Below the pieces are notes generated by a model. It was not told where the DNA came from and ran no database searches. It worked only from the letters and a program-made list of their open reading frames with translations. Below, piece by piece: positions 1-10,018 of a stretch of DNA of 64,000 nt. This DNA comes from Acidobacteriaceae bacterium (GTDB taxonomy: Bacteria > Acidobacteriota > Terriglobia > Terriglobales > Acidobacteriaceae), in NCBI GenBank assembly GCA_003170825.1, contig PMYL01000059.1, positions 136,647 to 200,646 of the forward strand, read 5' to 3'. The stretch's first letter is position 1, and each line of letters opens with the position of its first letter. The position numbers and the translations under genes were made by a program.

Positions 1-435
1 CCACGCGGATTTCTCTCCATTCCGCGCCAGAAGATGCCCGTGTTGGCAGCCAACCGCCGCATCGGAATTGCCGAGGTCGAACTGGGCTTTGACGAGGAAC
101 AGGGCCGCGCCGAAGGGCTGCGCTGCCTCAACTGCCAGGTGAATACGATTTTCGACGGCTCGAAGTGCATCCTCTGCGCCGGCTGCGTGGATGTATGCCC
201 GGAGAATTGCCTGCGCCTGGTGGACCTGGTTCAGGTGAGCGGCGATCAGCGCTATGATGCGCTGATTCAAAATCGCTACGGGGTGATCGGCGCCGAACTC
301 AAGGCCGGCCAGGCGGGGGCCATCATCAAGAACGAAGAGAAGTGCATTCGCTGCGGCCTCTGCGCCGAGCGGTGCCCAACCGGGGCCATTACCATGGAGG
401 CCCTGGAGCAGCAGGAGCGGGAAGTCTTTGAGTAG
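1..435 (+). CDS. C-terminal part of FAD/4Fe-4S oxidoreductase (NfnL/GltD-like) with two [4Fe-4S] motifs, truncated by window edge
   Basis: Frame is open to base 1; CILCAGCVDVCP and CIRCGLCAERCP motifs; RCLNCQ segment typical of GltD-like C-termini. Confidence 0.7.
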   Translation, partial: PRGFLSIPRQKMPVLAANRRIGIAEVELGFDEEQGRAEGLRCLNCQVNTIFDGSKCILCAGCVDVCPENCLRLVDLVQVSGDQRYDALIQNRYGVIGAELKAGQAGAIIKNEEKCIRCGLCAERCPTGAITMEALEQQEREVFE

Positions 436-447
436 GGGAGCACGGAA

Positions 448-909
448 ATGAATCGACGAGAGTTTTTCAAGTTCAGTTGGGGAGCGGTAGGCATTGCCGC
501 GCTCTGTTCTGCGGTTGGGATCAGCCTGGCAGCCGTGGTCCGCTTCCTGATGCCGAGTGTCTTTTATGAGCCGCCGCAGACTTTCAAGATCGGCGAACCT
601 GGCGACTTTCCCTTCGGACCCCCTACATTCCTCGTTGACGAAAAGATCTTTGTCTTTCGCGATCGCGACAAGGGATTTGCCGCGGCCAGCGCAGTCTGTA
701 CTCACCTGGGCTGCACGGTCGCGCACTTCTCTAGCGATCAGAAGTTCCATTGCCCGTGCCATGGCAGCGTCTTTGCCGCCGACGGCTCGGTGCAGCACGG
801 TCCCGCGCCCCGCGCTCTGGATTGGTTTGAAGTAACGCAGGCTCGCGATGGGCAGCTTCGCGTCGACAAGGACAAGGTAGTGCCGCCCACTTACCGGTTG
901 ATGGTGTAA
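448..909 (+). CDS. Rieske 2Fe-2S protein of bc-type complex
   Basis: CTHLGC and CPCHGSVF Rieske motifs; N-terminal TM/Tat-like segment ([11 protein letters not shown]). Confidence 0.92.
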   Translation: MNRREFFKFSWGAVGIAALCSAVGISLAAVVRFLMPSVFYEPPQTFKIGEPGDFPFGPPTFLVDEKIFVFRDRDKGFAAASAVCTHLGCTVAHFSSDQKFHCPCHGSVFAADGSVQHGPAPRALDWFEVTQARDGQLRVDKDKVVPPTYRLMV

Positions 910-911
910 CG

Positions 912-2198
912 ATGAATCTGATTCGCGAAATCTGGCAATCGATCGTGCGGCGGGATCCGCTGTCCACCGACAAGGGAAAGTCCGAACTGGTCTTTCTCAA
1001 TGTGTGGCTGCATATCCATCCTGCCAAGGTGAAAAAAGAGAATCTGAAGTTCAGGCACACTTTTTACCTGGGCTTCATCACCTTCTTTCTCTTTCTCATC
1101 TTGCTCACCACCGGCATTGCGCTGATGGTCTACTATCGGCCCTATCCGCCGCAGGCTTACCAGGACATGAAGGACCTTCAGTATGTCGTCTTTATGGGGC
1201 CTTTCCTCAGGAACATGCACCGCTGGGCGGCGCACGGCATGGTGATCTGCGTCTTCCTGCATATGTGCCGGGTCTTCTACACCAGCTCCTATAAGAAGCC
1301 GCGCCAGTTCAACTGGGTGATCGGCGTTCTGCTGCTGCTGCTCACACTGGGCCTGTCCTTCACCGGCTATCTGTTGCCCTGGGATCAACTGGCCTACTGG
1401 GCGATCACGGTGGGAACCAACATCGGCAGTTACGCCCCGCTGGTAGGCGGCCAGGTGCGCGAGCTGCTGCTCGGCGGCCACAGTGTCGGAGAGGCCGCGC
1501 TGCTGCGTTTCTACGTGCTGCACGTGGCTGTGCTGCCTTCGCTCATGATTCTGCTTACCATCGTTCACTTCTGGCGGGTCCGCAAGGATGGCGGGCTCTC
1601 GCGACCCATCTGGAAGTTGAACTCCAAAAAGATTGAGACACTGGTCACCATCGGCGCGCCCGCAGAAGTTGCGCCTCTGCAAGTGGCAGCAGCGTCGAAG
1701 GACAAGACCTATGGCCTGATGGAAGTTGTCACCGGCAAGCCCATCTTTGAAACCGTCACCCCCGAAGAGGAAGAGGATACGGTCTTCTCCTATCCCTATG
1801 CCTTTGTTCGCGAGGCCGTCGTGCTGATGGCCACGGTCACCACCATCATGGCGATGTCGCTGTTCCTGAACGCGCCGCTTGAGGAACTGGCCAATCCGGC
1901 CAAGACACCCAATCCCGCCAAGGCGCCGTGGTATTTTCTGGGGCTGCAGGAGCTGGTCAGCCACTCCGCCCTGCTGGGCGGCGTGGTGGCGCCGGCCCTG
2001 ATGGTGCTGGCGCTGCTTGCCATTCCTTATCTTGACAGGAACACCAGCCGCAACCTCGCCGACCGAAAGTTGATTCTCTGGCTCTTCACGATTTTTGTAG
2101 TCGCCAACCTGGCCCTGATCGTCGTGGGAACTTTCTTCCGCGGACCGGGCTGGGCGCTGGTTCCACCATGGGTACACGTTGTCGCGGGGGCTGAATAA
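912..2198 (+). CDS. Cytochrome b (N- and C-terminal domains in one chain)
   Basis: Multi-TM with paired His helices, [13 protein letters not shown], and [10 protein letters not shown] motif. Confidence 0.92.
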   Translation: MNLIREIWQSIVRRDPLSTDKGKSELVFLNVWLHIHPAKVKKENLKFRHTFYLGFITFFLFLILLTTGIALMVYYRPYPPQAYQDMKDLQYVVFMGPFLRNMHRWAAHGMVICVFLHMCRVFYTSSYKKPRQFNWVIGVLLLLLTLGLSFTGYLLPWDQLAYWAITVGTNIGSYAPLVGGQVRELLLGGHSVGEAALLRFYVLHVAVLPSLMILLTIVHFWRVRKDGGLSRPIWKLNSKKIETLVTIGAPAEVAPLQVAAASKDKTYGLMEVVTGKPIFETVTPEEEEDTVFSYPYAFVREAVVLMATVTTIMAMSLFLNAPLEELANPAKTPNPAKAPWYFLGLQELVSHSALLGGVVAPALMVLALLAIPYLDRNTSRNLADRKLILWLFTIFVVANLALIVVGTFFRGPGWALVPPWVHVVAGAE

Positions 2199-3589
2199 TG
2201 GAACGCAGACTACAACAGCTTTTCTTTGCGCTCAGTCTTCTTGCGCTGGCTCTGATCCTGGCGGCGGGCTGGCAGGCCAACACGCCATCGTGGAAGACCT
2301 ATCAACGAAGCTTTTTGCAGATTGAGGCGCAAGGCGAGCCGAACGCGGTCACCAAGGCCGCCGTTCTGGCCACGCCGCCCGAGATCCGCCAGGTGCTGCT
2401 CCCTGGCCTGCAGCGCGTGGACCGCTGCACCACGTGCCATCTGGGCGTGGAAGACCCCACCATGAAGAATGCGTCGGAGCCCTTCCGCTATCACGCCGAA
2501 TTGGGACCGCACGTTCCCTCCAGGTTCGGCTGCACCATCTGCCACGGCGGTCAGGGGCTGGCCACAGACAAGGAGGGCGCGCACGGCAACGTCGCATTCT
2601 GGCCAAACCCCCTGCTTTCCAAGGACTACATCCGCGCCTCCTGCGGCCGCTGCCACAAGGAAGGCGACGTGCCCGGCGTGCCGGAGTTGACTGAGGGCCG
2701 GCGCCTCTTTGAAACCCAGGGCTGCCGCGGTTGCCACAAGCTCAATGGCGTGGGCGGAAGCATCGGCCCCGACCTCACTGGGGAAGGCGCCAACCGCCGC
2801 TCTCCCGACTGGCTTGAGCACCACTTCCTCGACCCCAATGCGGTCTCCACCGGCTCCGCCATGCCCAACTTGCATTTCACCAAAGAGCAGGCGCGCGACC
2901 TCACCTATTTCATGCTCGCCCTCACCAACGAAGAGATGGGAAGCTACTTCTCAAGCGTGCGCCTGATTCCCAGTCCGGAATATGGCCGGCAATTGTTTGT
3001 CGAGAAAGACTGTCTGGCTTGTCATGCCGTTGGCGGAGCAGGAGCAAAGACTGCTCCCGACCTGCTCGGCGTGACCAAGCGCCACTCGACCGAATGGCTC
3101 GACGAACAACTGGTGAATCCCGAGCTTGTGTATCCGGGTAGCTCCATGCCGGAGTACGATCTTGAGACCAATGCCCGCAAGGCGCTTGTAGCCTTCCTGG
3201 CAACCGCGACTCCGGAAGATGTGCAGTTGATCCTGTCGAAGAAGACCCGGACGATGACACCCGAGGATGTCGCCATCGAAGCGGGCAAGCAGGACTTCGC
3301 GCGCTTCGGATGCGTGGGCTGTCATGGGACGGAACTGCAAGGGGGCGTGGCCAATCCCAACGCCCAGGGCGGCGAGGTGCCGTCGCTGCTGCACGTCTCC
3401 GCCGACTACACCAAGGACGAGGTCATCGCGATCATTCGCAACGGCAGGGTGCCCCCGATGGACAATGCCGCCGGACCGGCTCCGCCGCTTTACATGCCCG
3501 CGTGGAAGCACGTATTGAGCGACGAAGACATCAACCGAATTGCTGATTACCTTTGGTCGAAACAGGAGAAGAATAAAGATGCCTGGTAG
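2198..3589 (+). CDS. Six-heme c-type cytochrome
   Basis: Six CXXCH motifs (CTTCH, CTICH, CGRCH, CRGCH, CLACH, CVGCH); start overlaps the cytochrome b stop. Confidence 0.9.
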   Translation: MERRLQQLFFALSLLALALILAAGWQANTPSWKTYQRSFLQIEAQGEPNAVTKAAVLATPPEIRQVLLPGLQRVDRCTTCHLGVEDPTMKNASEPFRYHAELGPHVPSRFGCTICHGGQGLATDKEGAHGNVAFWPNPLLSKDYIRASCGRCHKEGDVPGVPELTEGRRLFETQGCRGCHKLNGVGGSIGPDLTGEGANRRSPDWLEHHFLDPNAVSTGSAMPNLHFTKEQARDLTYFMLALTNEEMGSYFSSVRLIPSPEYGRQLFVEKDCLACHAVGGAGAKTAPDLLGVTKRHSTEWLDEQLVNPELVYPGSSMPEYDLETNARKALVAFLATATPEDVQLILSKKTRTMTPEDVAIEAGKQDFARFGCVGCHGTELQGGVANPNAQGGEVPSLLHVSADYTKDEVIAIIRNGRVPPMDNAAGPAPPLYMPAWKHVLSDEDINRIADYLWSKQEKNKDAW

Positions 3590-3640
3590 CACGCGCGCTG
3601 CCACCGCACCAATAGCGAAAGCTGCGCGCCAGAGAAGAAC

Positions 3641-5971
3641 GTGCCAATCGGCAACGAGGTTCCTGTGAAGCCATCTGTCCTGTTTCTATCTTCAGCCGTG
3701 GCGGCTCTGCTGACGGGAGCCGTCATCGCGGCCGCCACAGCCGCCCAGGCGCCGTCTCCTGAAACCGGCAGCTACCCCGCGCCATCCAACCTCAAGGTGC
3801 TTCCGAAGGGCCTGACCGGGCAACAGGTCCACGACATCATGGAGCAATGGGCCGCCGCCCTGGGCACAGATTGCAACTCCTGTCACGCCGAGGACCCCAA
3901 CAACCTCGGTTCCAACGACCGCCCGCAGCTCAACTTCGCCGACGATTCCAAACCGGTGAAGGCCGTGGCTCGCACCATGTATTCGATGACCGAGGAGATC
4001 AACAAGAGTTACTTGGCCAGGATCTACAGCACCGGTGACCCGGTGACCTGCGGTACCTGCCATCGCGGCCACCTTGGTCCCGAGCCATTCGTCATCCCAT
4101 CCGATAAGTTACGGCCTGTGTCCCAAGGCCCTGCGCACTCCGGCGAAAATCAACCTTCGCGCGAGCGCAGAGGCGCGGTCGAGAATGTGGCTTACGCTTC
4201 GCCGCTCGAGGTTCTGCTGTCGGCGGATGGCGCGCGGCTTTATGTTCTGTGCCAGGATAGCGAAGAGGTGCGGGTGCTGGATGCGGCCAGCTACGCGGTG
4301 ATCAGGAACATCGCTGTGGGGCATGTGCCGCGCGGGTTTTCGTTTTCGCCTGACGGCGCGCGGCTGTTTGTGACCAACTCATGGGACGACACGCTCTCTG
4401 TCATCGATACGAGCACGCTGGCGGTGGTGGCGACGTGGCCGGTGGGCGCGGAGCCGTCGAGCGTGGTGGAGGATCGGGCGGGCAAGCGGCTGTTTGTGGC
4501 CAATCGCATCTCGAACGATGTGGCCGTGCTGAATGCCCAGACCGGCGTGGAAGAGAAGCGGCTGCTGGCCGGGCGCGGATCGAGCTATCTCGAGCTTTCG
4601 CCCGATGGAAGCCGTATTTACGCGACACATGTGTATCCGAATTCGTCTCCGCTGCGGACGGGACTGGAGAACCGCACGGTACCGGAGTCGGAGATCACGG
4701 TGATCGATGTGGCCCGCGCGGTGGTGGTGGACCGCATGCCGCTCCATGCGATTGCCGGCGTCTTTCATCTGGCGTTCTCAGCCGATGGGCGGCTGGGCGT
4801 GGCAGCCGAATACCACCCCAAGAATCTTATACCGTTGGCGCACCTGGAACACGGCGGCGCATTCGAAGATACGATTATGGTATTTGGCGCGGACGTGGGA
4901 AAGACTGTGGAGGTGCCGCTGGATGAATTGGAGCGCTATGCTTCGCAGCCGTTCGGCGTGGCGATTGCGCCGGACAAGTCGCGCATTTACGTCACCAGCG
5001 GCGGCTCGGAGATTGTGACGGTAATCGATGTGCCGCGGCTGCTGCGCTTCATTCATGCGCACCCTGCGCCTTTTGTGCAGGATCTTTCGGCCAGCGCAAA
5101 CTACGTGGTGGCGCGCATCGCAGTGGGACGCAATCCGCGCGGGCTAACGCTGTCACGCGACGGACGCAGGCTGTTTGTGGCCAATCGCCTCGAAGATACG
5201 CTGAGCGTGATCGACACGCGCACCAACCGCGTGGCCTCGACAATCAAGCTGGCCGGTCCGAAGTTCGTCTCCGCCCTGCGTCACGGCGAACAGACTTTTT
5301 ATTCCGCACGGCAATCGTTCCAGGGCCAGATCGGCTGTGCCAACTGCCACATCGATTCTACTTTCGACGGTCTTGAATGGAACCTGGAACCCGACGGCTT
5401 CGGTCGCAACATTGTGGACAACAAGTTGCTCGAGGGCGTCAAGAACACCGAGCCCTATAAGTGGAACGGCGGCAATCCCGACATTCCGACCGAGTGCGGG
5501 CCGAGGACGGAAAAGTACTTCTGGCGCTCGGAGCAGTACGACAACCTCACGCTTGCCGACCTGACGATTTACATCCGCAATTTGCCGACCAGGCCCAACC
5601 GCTGGAAGCTGCCCGGCCGCGAGATGACGCCGGCCCAGGAGCATGGCAAGGCGATCTTTGAGCGAGCGGTGGACAAGTTCCAAAAGCCGATTGCGGAGTA
5701 CAACCGCTGCTCCTATTGCCACAGCGGACCCAAGGGCACCAACCAGAAAATCTTCGACGTGGGGACGCGCAAACCCACCGACAATACAGGCATTCTGAAG
5801 TCGGCGCCGTTGACCAACATTGCTCTCACGGCGCCTTACCTGCACGACGGCTCGGCGCGGACGCTGGAAGAGATTTGGACCGTCTACAACCCGGACGACA
5901 AGCACGGGCGCACGAACGACCTGACCAAGGATGAACTCAACGATCTGATTGAGTACCTCAGAACTCGATAA
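3641..5971 (+). CDS. Tetraheme fusion: reaction-centre cytochrome c-subunit-like domain + YVTN beta-propeller + di-heme cytochrome domain
   Basis: N-terminal CNSCH/CGTCH domain, repeated SPDGxRLFVTN/VIDT YVTN repeats, C-terminal CANCH/CSYCH with APYLHDGSARTLEE. Confidence 0.82.
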   Translation: MPIGNEVPVKPSVLFLSSAVAALLTGAVIAAATAAQAPSPETGSYPAPSNLKVLPKGLTGQQVHDIMEQWAAALGTDCNSCHAEDPNNLGSNDRPQLNFADDSKPVKAVARTMYSMTEEINKSYLARIYSTGDPVTCGTCHRGHLGPEPFVIPSDKLRPVSQGPAHSGENQPSRERRGAVENVAYASPLEVLLSADGARLYVLCQDSEEVRVLDAASYAVIRNIAVGHVPRGFSFSPDGARLFVTNSWDDTLSVIDTSTLAVVATWPVGAEPSSVVEDRAGKRLFVANRISNDVAVLNAQTGVEEKRLLAGRGSSYLELSPDGSRIYATHVYPNSSPLRTGLENRTVPESEITVIDVARAVVVDRMPLHAIAGVFHLAFSADGRLGVAAEYHPKNLIPLAHLEHGGAFEDTIMVFGADVGKTVEVPLDELERYASQPFGVAIAPDKSRIYVTSGGSEIVTVIDVPRLLRFIHAHPAPFVQDLSASANYVVARIAVGRNPRGLTLSRDGRRLFVANRLEDTLSVIDTRTNRVASTIKLAGPKFVSALRHGEQTFYSARQSFQGQIGCANCHIDSTFDGLEWNLEPDGFGRNIVDNKLLEGVKNTEPYKWNGGNPDIPTECGPRTEKYFWRSEQYDNLTLADLTIYIRNLPTRPNRWKLPGREMTPAQEHGKAIFERAVDKFQKPIAEYNRCSYCHSGPKGTNQKIFDVGTRKPTDNTGILKSAPLTNIALTAPYLHDGSARTLEEIWTVYNPDDKHGRTNDLTKDELNDLIEYLRTR

Positions 5972-6073
5972 AAGGGCCGCGGTAAGGCGTCGATCCTCAC
6001 CGGTCAGGAGGCTTGGAATTTGACTTTCAGCCTTTTGTGTTTTGCCGGCGAAACTGCAAGCGTAGTGCAGGTT

Positions 6074-6511
6074 TCAATGTCTGAACAGAGCAACGATTGC
6101 CAGGAGCATTAGCAGCGCCATAACTTCAGCCGTGAGGTTGAGATCGATGTAATGCTCTGAGCCAAAGGCCTGGATTCTTACAGGCTGAATTCCGTTGGGA
6201 TCATATAGAGCGCCGCCGTACATCTTACGGCAGAGAAATGCAACCAGACAGCTCAGCATTGGGATGCCGGCGAGAATCGCGGCCAGATAGAATCGCTGCT
6301 CTCGATAGGGACCGGCGACAAGAACAAGCGCCACTTCGAGCAAGGATAACAATGCATAACTGATGACCTGCCACACCAGGTGAAACCTTGCATGTCCCGG
6401 CCATTGGGGATTGGACGCGTGGGAACGGTTCAGATCGATCGCCAGCGTCGCCACTCCTTGCGTGCCGCAGAGGAGAGCAAGCAATCCCCGAGCAATCGCC
6501 ACATGCGTCAC
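6074..6511 (-). CDS. Small membrane protein of unknown function
   Basis: Four hydrophobic segments; NPQWPGHARFHLVWQ motif. Confidence 0.7.
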   Translation of the reverse strand: MTHVAIARGLLALLCGTQGVATLAIDLNRSHASNPQWPGHARFHLVWQVISYALLSLLEVALVLVAGPYREQRFYLAAILAGIPMLSCLVAFLCRKMYGGALYDPNGIQPVRIQAFGSEHYIDLNLTAEVMALLMLLAIVALFRH

Positions 6512-6604
6512 GGATTCCCCTCCCGAGACTTCAGTTGTTCGCGGAGCCTTCGCCGATGCGCCCTTGCTCGCTCTGGACTCTCCTCCGTCCAGGTTTGACT
6601 GGTT

Positions 6605-8074
6605 TCAGTGGGCGCCATGTTTTACAGCGGCGGGAGATCCGGCGTGCTGCAAGGAAGCAACTGGGAGCGTTACGGAGATCCGCGCTCCGCCGCTCTCGCG
6701 ATTGCCGGCCGCGACTGCGCCGCCGTGAGCACGCGCCACCGCATCGACGAAGGCCAGGCCCAGCCCGTGGCCGTTCGACTCTTTTCCCTTCACCCTGCGC
6801 TCGAACAAATGAGGCAAGACCTCCGCATCGAAGCCCGGCCCATCGTCTTCCAGGATGAACGAAGCAGCATCGTCTTCGGCCATCAGCCGCAGGTTGACCG
6901 TGCAGGCGGCGGGCAAGTGCTTCAGCTCATTGTCGAACAGATTGGCAATCATGCGATGGAGCAGCGCCGCATCGGCCTCGATGGTGAGCGGACCGCCGCT
7001 GTGCAGCCTGATTTGAAGACCCTTTTCCGACATCGAGGGCTCGTACAGATTGATCATGATTCTCAGCAATTCGTCCAGGTCGACCGGAACACGGTTCAGC
7101 CGAAGCGCGTCTGCCTTGGCCTCAGCCACATCCAGCGATTTATTGAGAAAATCGGTCAGCCGATCCAGTTCCTCGATAACGGAGACGATCGGCTCGGCCT
7201 GCTCGATCTGCGTGACCGCGGACAAAGACATCTCCAGCTTTCCGCGAATTGCCGTGAGCGGACTGCGCAGATCGTGCGCCAGCGAATCCGTGATGGTGTG
7301 CAACTGGCGTATCGAACTTTCGATGCGATCGAGCATGTGATTCAGCGTCAGGGCAAGGTTGCCGACTTCGTCCTTGCGCGCAGTCGTTGGCACCCTGGCA
7401 TTCAGGTCGGAATGGCCGATTCTCGAAGCTGCTTCGGTGATTTCGCGCACGTGAGTCAGCATGCGCCGGGTGGTAAAGAAGACGATGCCAAATCCGAAAA
7501 GAACAAGCAACAACCAGAACAAAAAGAATCGCAGGCCAAGGTTCCTCAGCACCCGCAACTCGTCGCGCTCTGAAAGTCCAAGATAGATATAACTTCCGTC
7601 GTCTATGCGAATTGATGCCACGCGAAAAGGAATCGCGAGCCCCTGGACATGAAGATCCGTAGGTCGATGAGGAACAATCCTGGTTGCCCGAATGGCCTTC
7701 AGGTTCGGCTCGCCGCTTCCCGCGCCAACCCACAGCTTGAGCGAACCGTCGCCGCCGGTTTGTAGGAAGAAAACCGAATCGTTTGAGCTGCCCTGTGAGA
7801 GCAGCTTGTTCGGTACTTCCTTTCCCGCTAACTCCGCCACTTCTCCCACAACGCGGCCGTAGAGTGCGTCCTTCGGCGTCCGCTCGGCGACATCGCCCAG
7901 AACTTCAACCTCTCCCGACAGCCATGCGTCGCTGCGCCGCTGAATATCGCTGGCGACAAAGCGATGAAGAAAGGCGAAGACTAGCATGGTTCCAACCGCA
8001 AACGCGAGCGTGGCCCACAACGAGATACGCCAGGCGGCGCTGCGCATGATGGGCTTATCGGTCTTTGAGGACAT
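6605..8074 (-). CDS. HAMP-domain sensor histidine kinase
   Basis: HAMP region, H-box SLAHDLRSPLTAIRGK, G-box EDDGPGFD; overlaps response regulator gene. Confidence 0.93.
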   Translation of the reverse strand: MSSKTDKPIMRSAAWRISLWATLAFAVGTMLVFAFLHRFVASDIQRRSDAWLSGEVEVLGDVAERTPKDALYGRVVGEVAELAGKEVPNKLLSQGSSNDSVFFLQTGGDGSLKLWVGAGSGEPNLKAIRATRIVPHRPTDLHVQGLAIPFRVASIRIDDGSYIYLGLSERDELRVLRNLGLRFFLFWLLLVLFGFGIVFFTTRRMLTHVREITEAASRIGHSDLNARVPTTARKDEVGNLALTLNHMLDRIESSIRQLHTITDSLAHDLRSPLTAIRGKLEMSLSAVTQIEQAEPIVSVIEELDRLTDFLNKSLDVAEAKADALRLNRVPVDLDELLRIMINLYEPSMSEKGLQIRLHSGGPLTIEADAALLHRMIANLFDNELKHLPAACTVNLRLMAEDDAASFILEDDGPGFDAEVLPHLFERRVKGKESNGHGLGLAFVDAVARAHGGAVAAGNRESGGARISVTLPVASLQHAGSPAAVKHGAH

Positions 8075-8732
8075 AGCCCACCCCTCTAAGTGTTCGAATC
8101 AAAGGCTGCTGCCCTTGGCCATCCACCTTCCCGCGCAATCGATAGATGTGAACATCCACAACGTTGGTATCCGGTTGGATGCGCATGCCCCAGACCTTGT
8201 CAAGAATCATTGAACGCGTAACGACGCGGCCTGCGTTCCGGCAAAGATACTCCAGAAGCACAAACTCCTGGGAGGTGAGTTGCAAGACCTGTCCTGACCG
8301 GGTCGCCTCGCGCCGCAGCAGATCCAACTCCAGATCAAGCACGCGCAATCTGGTTGCCTCGCTGCCAGGCGGGCTGTTTCGTTTAAGCAGGTTGCGCACT
8401 CTGGCCAGCAGCTCCGCGAGCGCGAATGGCTTGGTCAGGTAATCGTCCCCGCCTTGCTCCAGGCCCCGCACCCTGTCATCGACGCTCCGCCGCGCCGATA
8501 GAATCAGCACCGGTGCGCTGAGTCCCTGTTGACGCAGCTTGAGGATCAAGCTGATGCCGTCCTGGTCCGGCAGCCCAAGGTCGACGATCAGTATGTCAAA
8601 CTGGCCATCGACCGCCAGCCGCTCGGCAGTCTTGCCATCCGCTGCCGCTTCCACCTGATACCCCGCCTCCTCAAGCGAGGATCGCAGGAAACTTTGTATA
8701 TCGATTTCGTCTTCAACCAGCAGAAGCCGCAT
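8055..8732 (-). CDS. OmpR-family response regulator
   Basis: Receiver domain (VDLGLPDQDG, KPFALAELLARV) and winged-helix C-terminus. Confidence 0.95.
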   Translation of the reverse strand: MRLLLVEDEIDIQSFLRSSLEEAGYQVEAAADGKTAERLAVDGQFDILIVDLGLPDQDGISLILKLRQQGLSAPVLILSARRSVDDRVRGLEQGGDDYLTKPFALAELLARVRNLLKRNSPPGSEATRLRVLDLELDLLRREATRSGQVLQLTSQEFVLLEYLCRNAGRVVTRSMILDKVWGMRIQPDTNVVDVHIYRLRGKVDGQGQQPLIRTLRGVGYVLKDR

Positions 8733-9094
8733 GATGGGATATTATTCTATTCCGGCCGGCTTTTCATGGATAAGTCCCGAAATGAGACGGGAAAGACGAG
8801 GAATACTCCATGCCAGCGCCAGATGAACACATTGTCATGATGGCGTCGGCTTCCCGTCATGAGTCGTGAGTAGTCTTGAACACAGTCGCAAAATGTATTC
8901 CCCAGAGATGAACAAATCTTCATGAAGACAGACGAGTTTGCCGCTCTCTAAAGGCGCTGTGAATCCGTCTCAATCATGAATTGCAATTGAGACGACCGTA
9001 CGGGAGAAACACCAACGGGATTCTCCCGTACATACAATGTGTTGAACAACAGGAAAAGAAGAAAACGAGGACAAGAGTGCCAACGGCAACCTGC

Positions 9095-10018
9095 ATGAAC
9101 ACATTGAACACAACGCCGTTCGCGGATGTTTTCAGAGCATCCATGCCGCTGCCCGCGGCACTCGACCCGCACTTCGAGGAGGCGCTTCGTCATGTGCTCG
9201 ACAATCCCGGCAGCCTCATCCGGCCGCGGTTGGTCTTTCAGGTGGCGACGGCGTACGGCATGGATGCCGCTCCCGCCAGAGACCTGGCCATCGCGCTCGA
9301 ATACTTCCATACTGCTTCGCTAATATTCGATGACCTTCCATGCATGGATAATGCCTTGGAACGGCGCGGAGTTCCCTGTGTTCATTTCGAATTCGGCGAG
9401 GCGGCGGCGATCCTGGCCGCACTTGCCCTGATCAATCGCGCCTACGCGCTCACTTGGCGGGCAGTCTCCGGTTCTTCGCCGCATGTGCAATCGCGCGCGC
9501 TGGCCTACATTGAGCAGTGTCTCGGCGTGGAAGGCCTGCTCAACGGCCAGAGCCTCGATCTGCACTACTCAACCTTGCCTCACAACCGCGAGACGACCGA
9601 GCGCATTGCGCGGGGCAAGACGGTTCCGTTGATCCGGCTCACGCTGGTTCTGCCGGCCATGCTGGGCGGCGCTTCAGTGCGGGAGATTCAGCTTCTGGAG
9701 CGGATTGCTCTGTATTGGGGCCTGGGCTACCAGATGGTCGATGACTTAAAGGATGTGCTGGGAAGCGCTGCCCAGGCCGGGAAGACTGTTGCACGCGACC
9801 TGCTGCTTGACCGGCCCAACGTAGCATCCGCGATGGGCATTCCCTGCGCCGTCGAGCGTCTCACTCGCTTCATTCATCTGGGAGACAGAACTCTCCACCG
9901 GCTTCTGCAATCGAGGTTGGGCTTGTCGTTTCTTGGAAAGCTGCGCAGCGACCTGGAGGAGGAGCTTGTCCGGGTTACTGGGAATGCCTGCGTGATACCC
10001 GTGGGAGAGCTCCCGTGA
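9095..10018 (+). CDS. Polyprenyl (trans-isoprenyl) diphosphate synthase
   Basis: First Asp-rich motif DDLPCMDN with RRGVPCVH, second motif QMVDDLKD; internal ATG at 9095 is a likelier start than 8981. Confidence 0.88.
   Translation: MNTLNTTPFADVFRASMPLPAALDPHFEEALRHVLDNPGSLIRPRLVFQVATAYGMDAAPARDLAIALEYFHTASLIFDDLPCMDNALERRGVPCVHFEFGEAAAILAALALINRAYALTWRAVSGSSPHVQSRALAYIEQCLGVEGLLNGQSLDLHYSTLPHNRETTERIARGKTVPLIRLTLVLPAMLGGASVREIQLLERIALYWGLGYQMVDDLKDVLGSAAQAGKTVARDLLLDRPNVASAMGIPCAVERLTRFIHLGDRTLHRLLQSRLGLSFLGKLRSDLEEELVRVTGNACVIPVGELP

Noticed and set aside
891-2177. 428-aa minus-strand ORF antisense to cytochrome b
   Set aside because: Low-complexity His/Gln/Gly-rich antisense reading of a clear cytochrome b gene; high-GC artefact.
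3641-5971. Evidence for phototrophy from the reaction-centre cytochrome-like domain
   Set aside because: No reaction-centre, pigment or antenna genes in the window; this cytochrome family also occurs in non-phototrophs.
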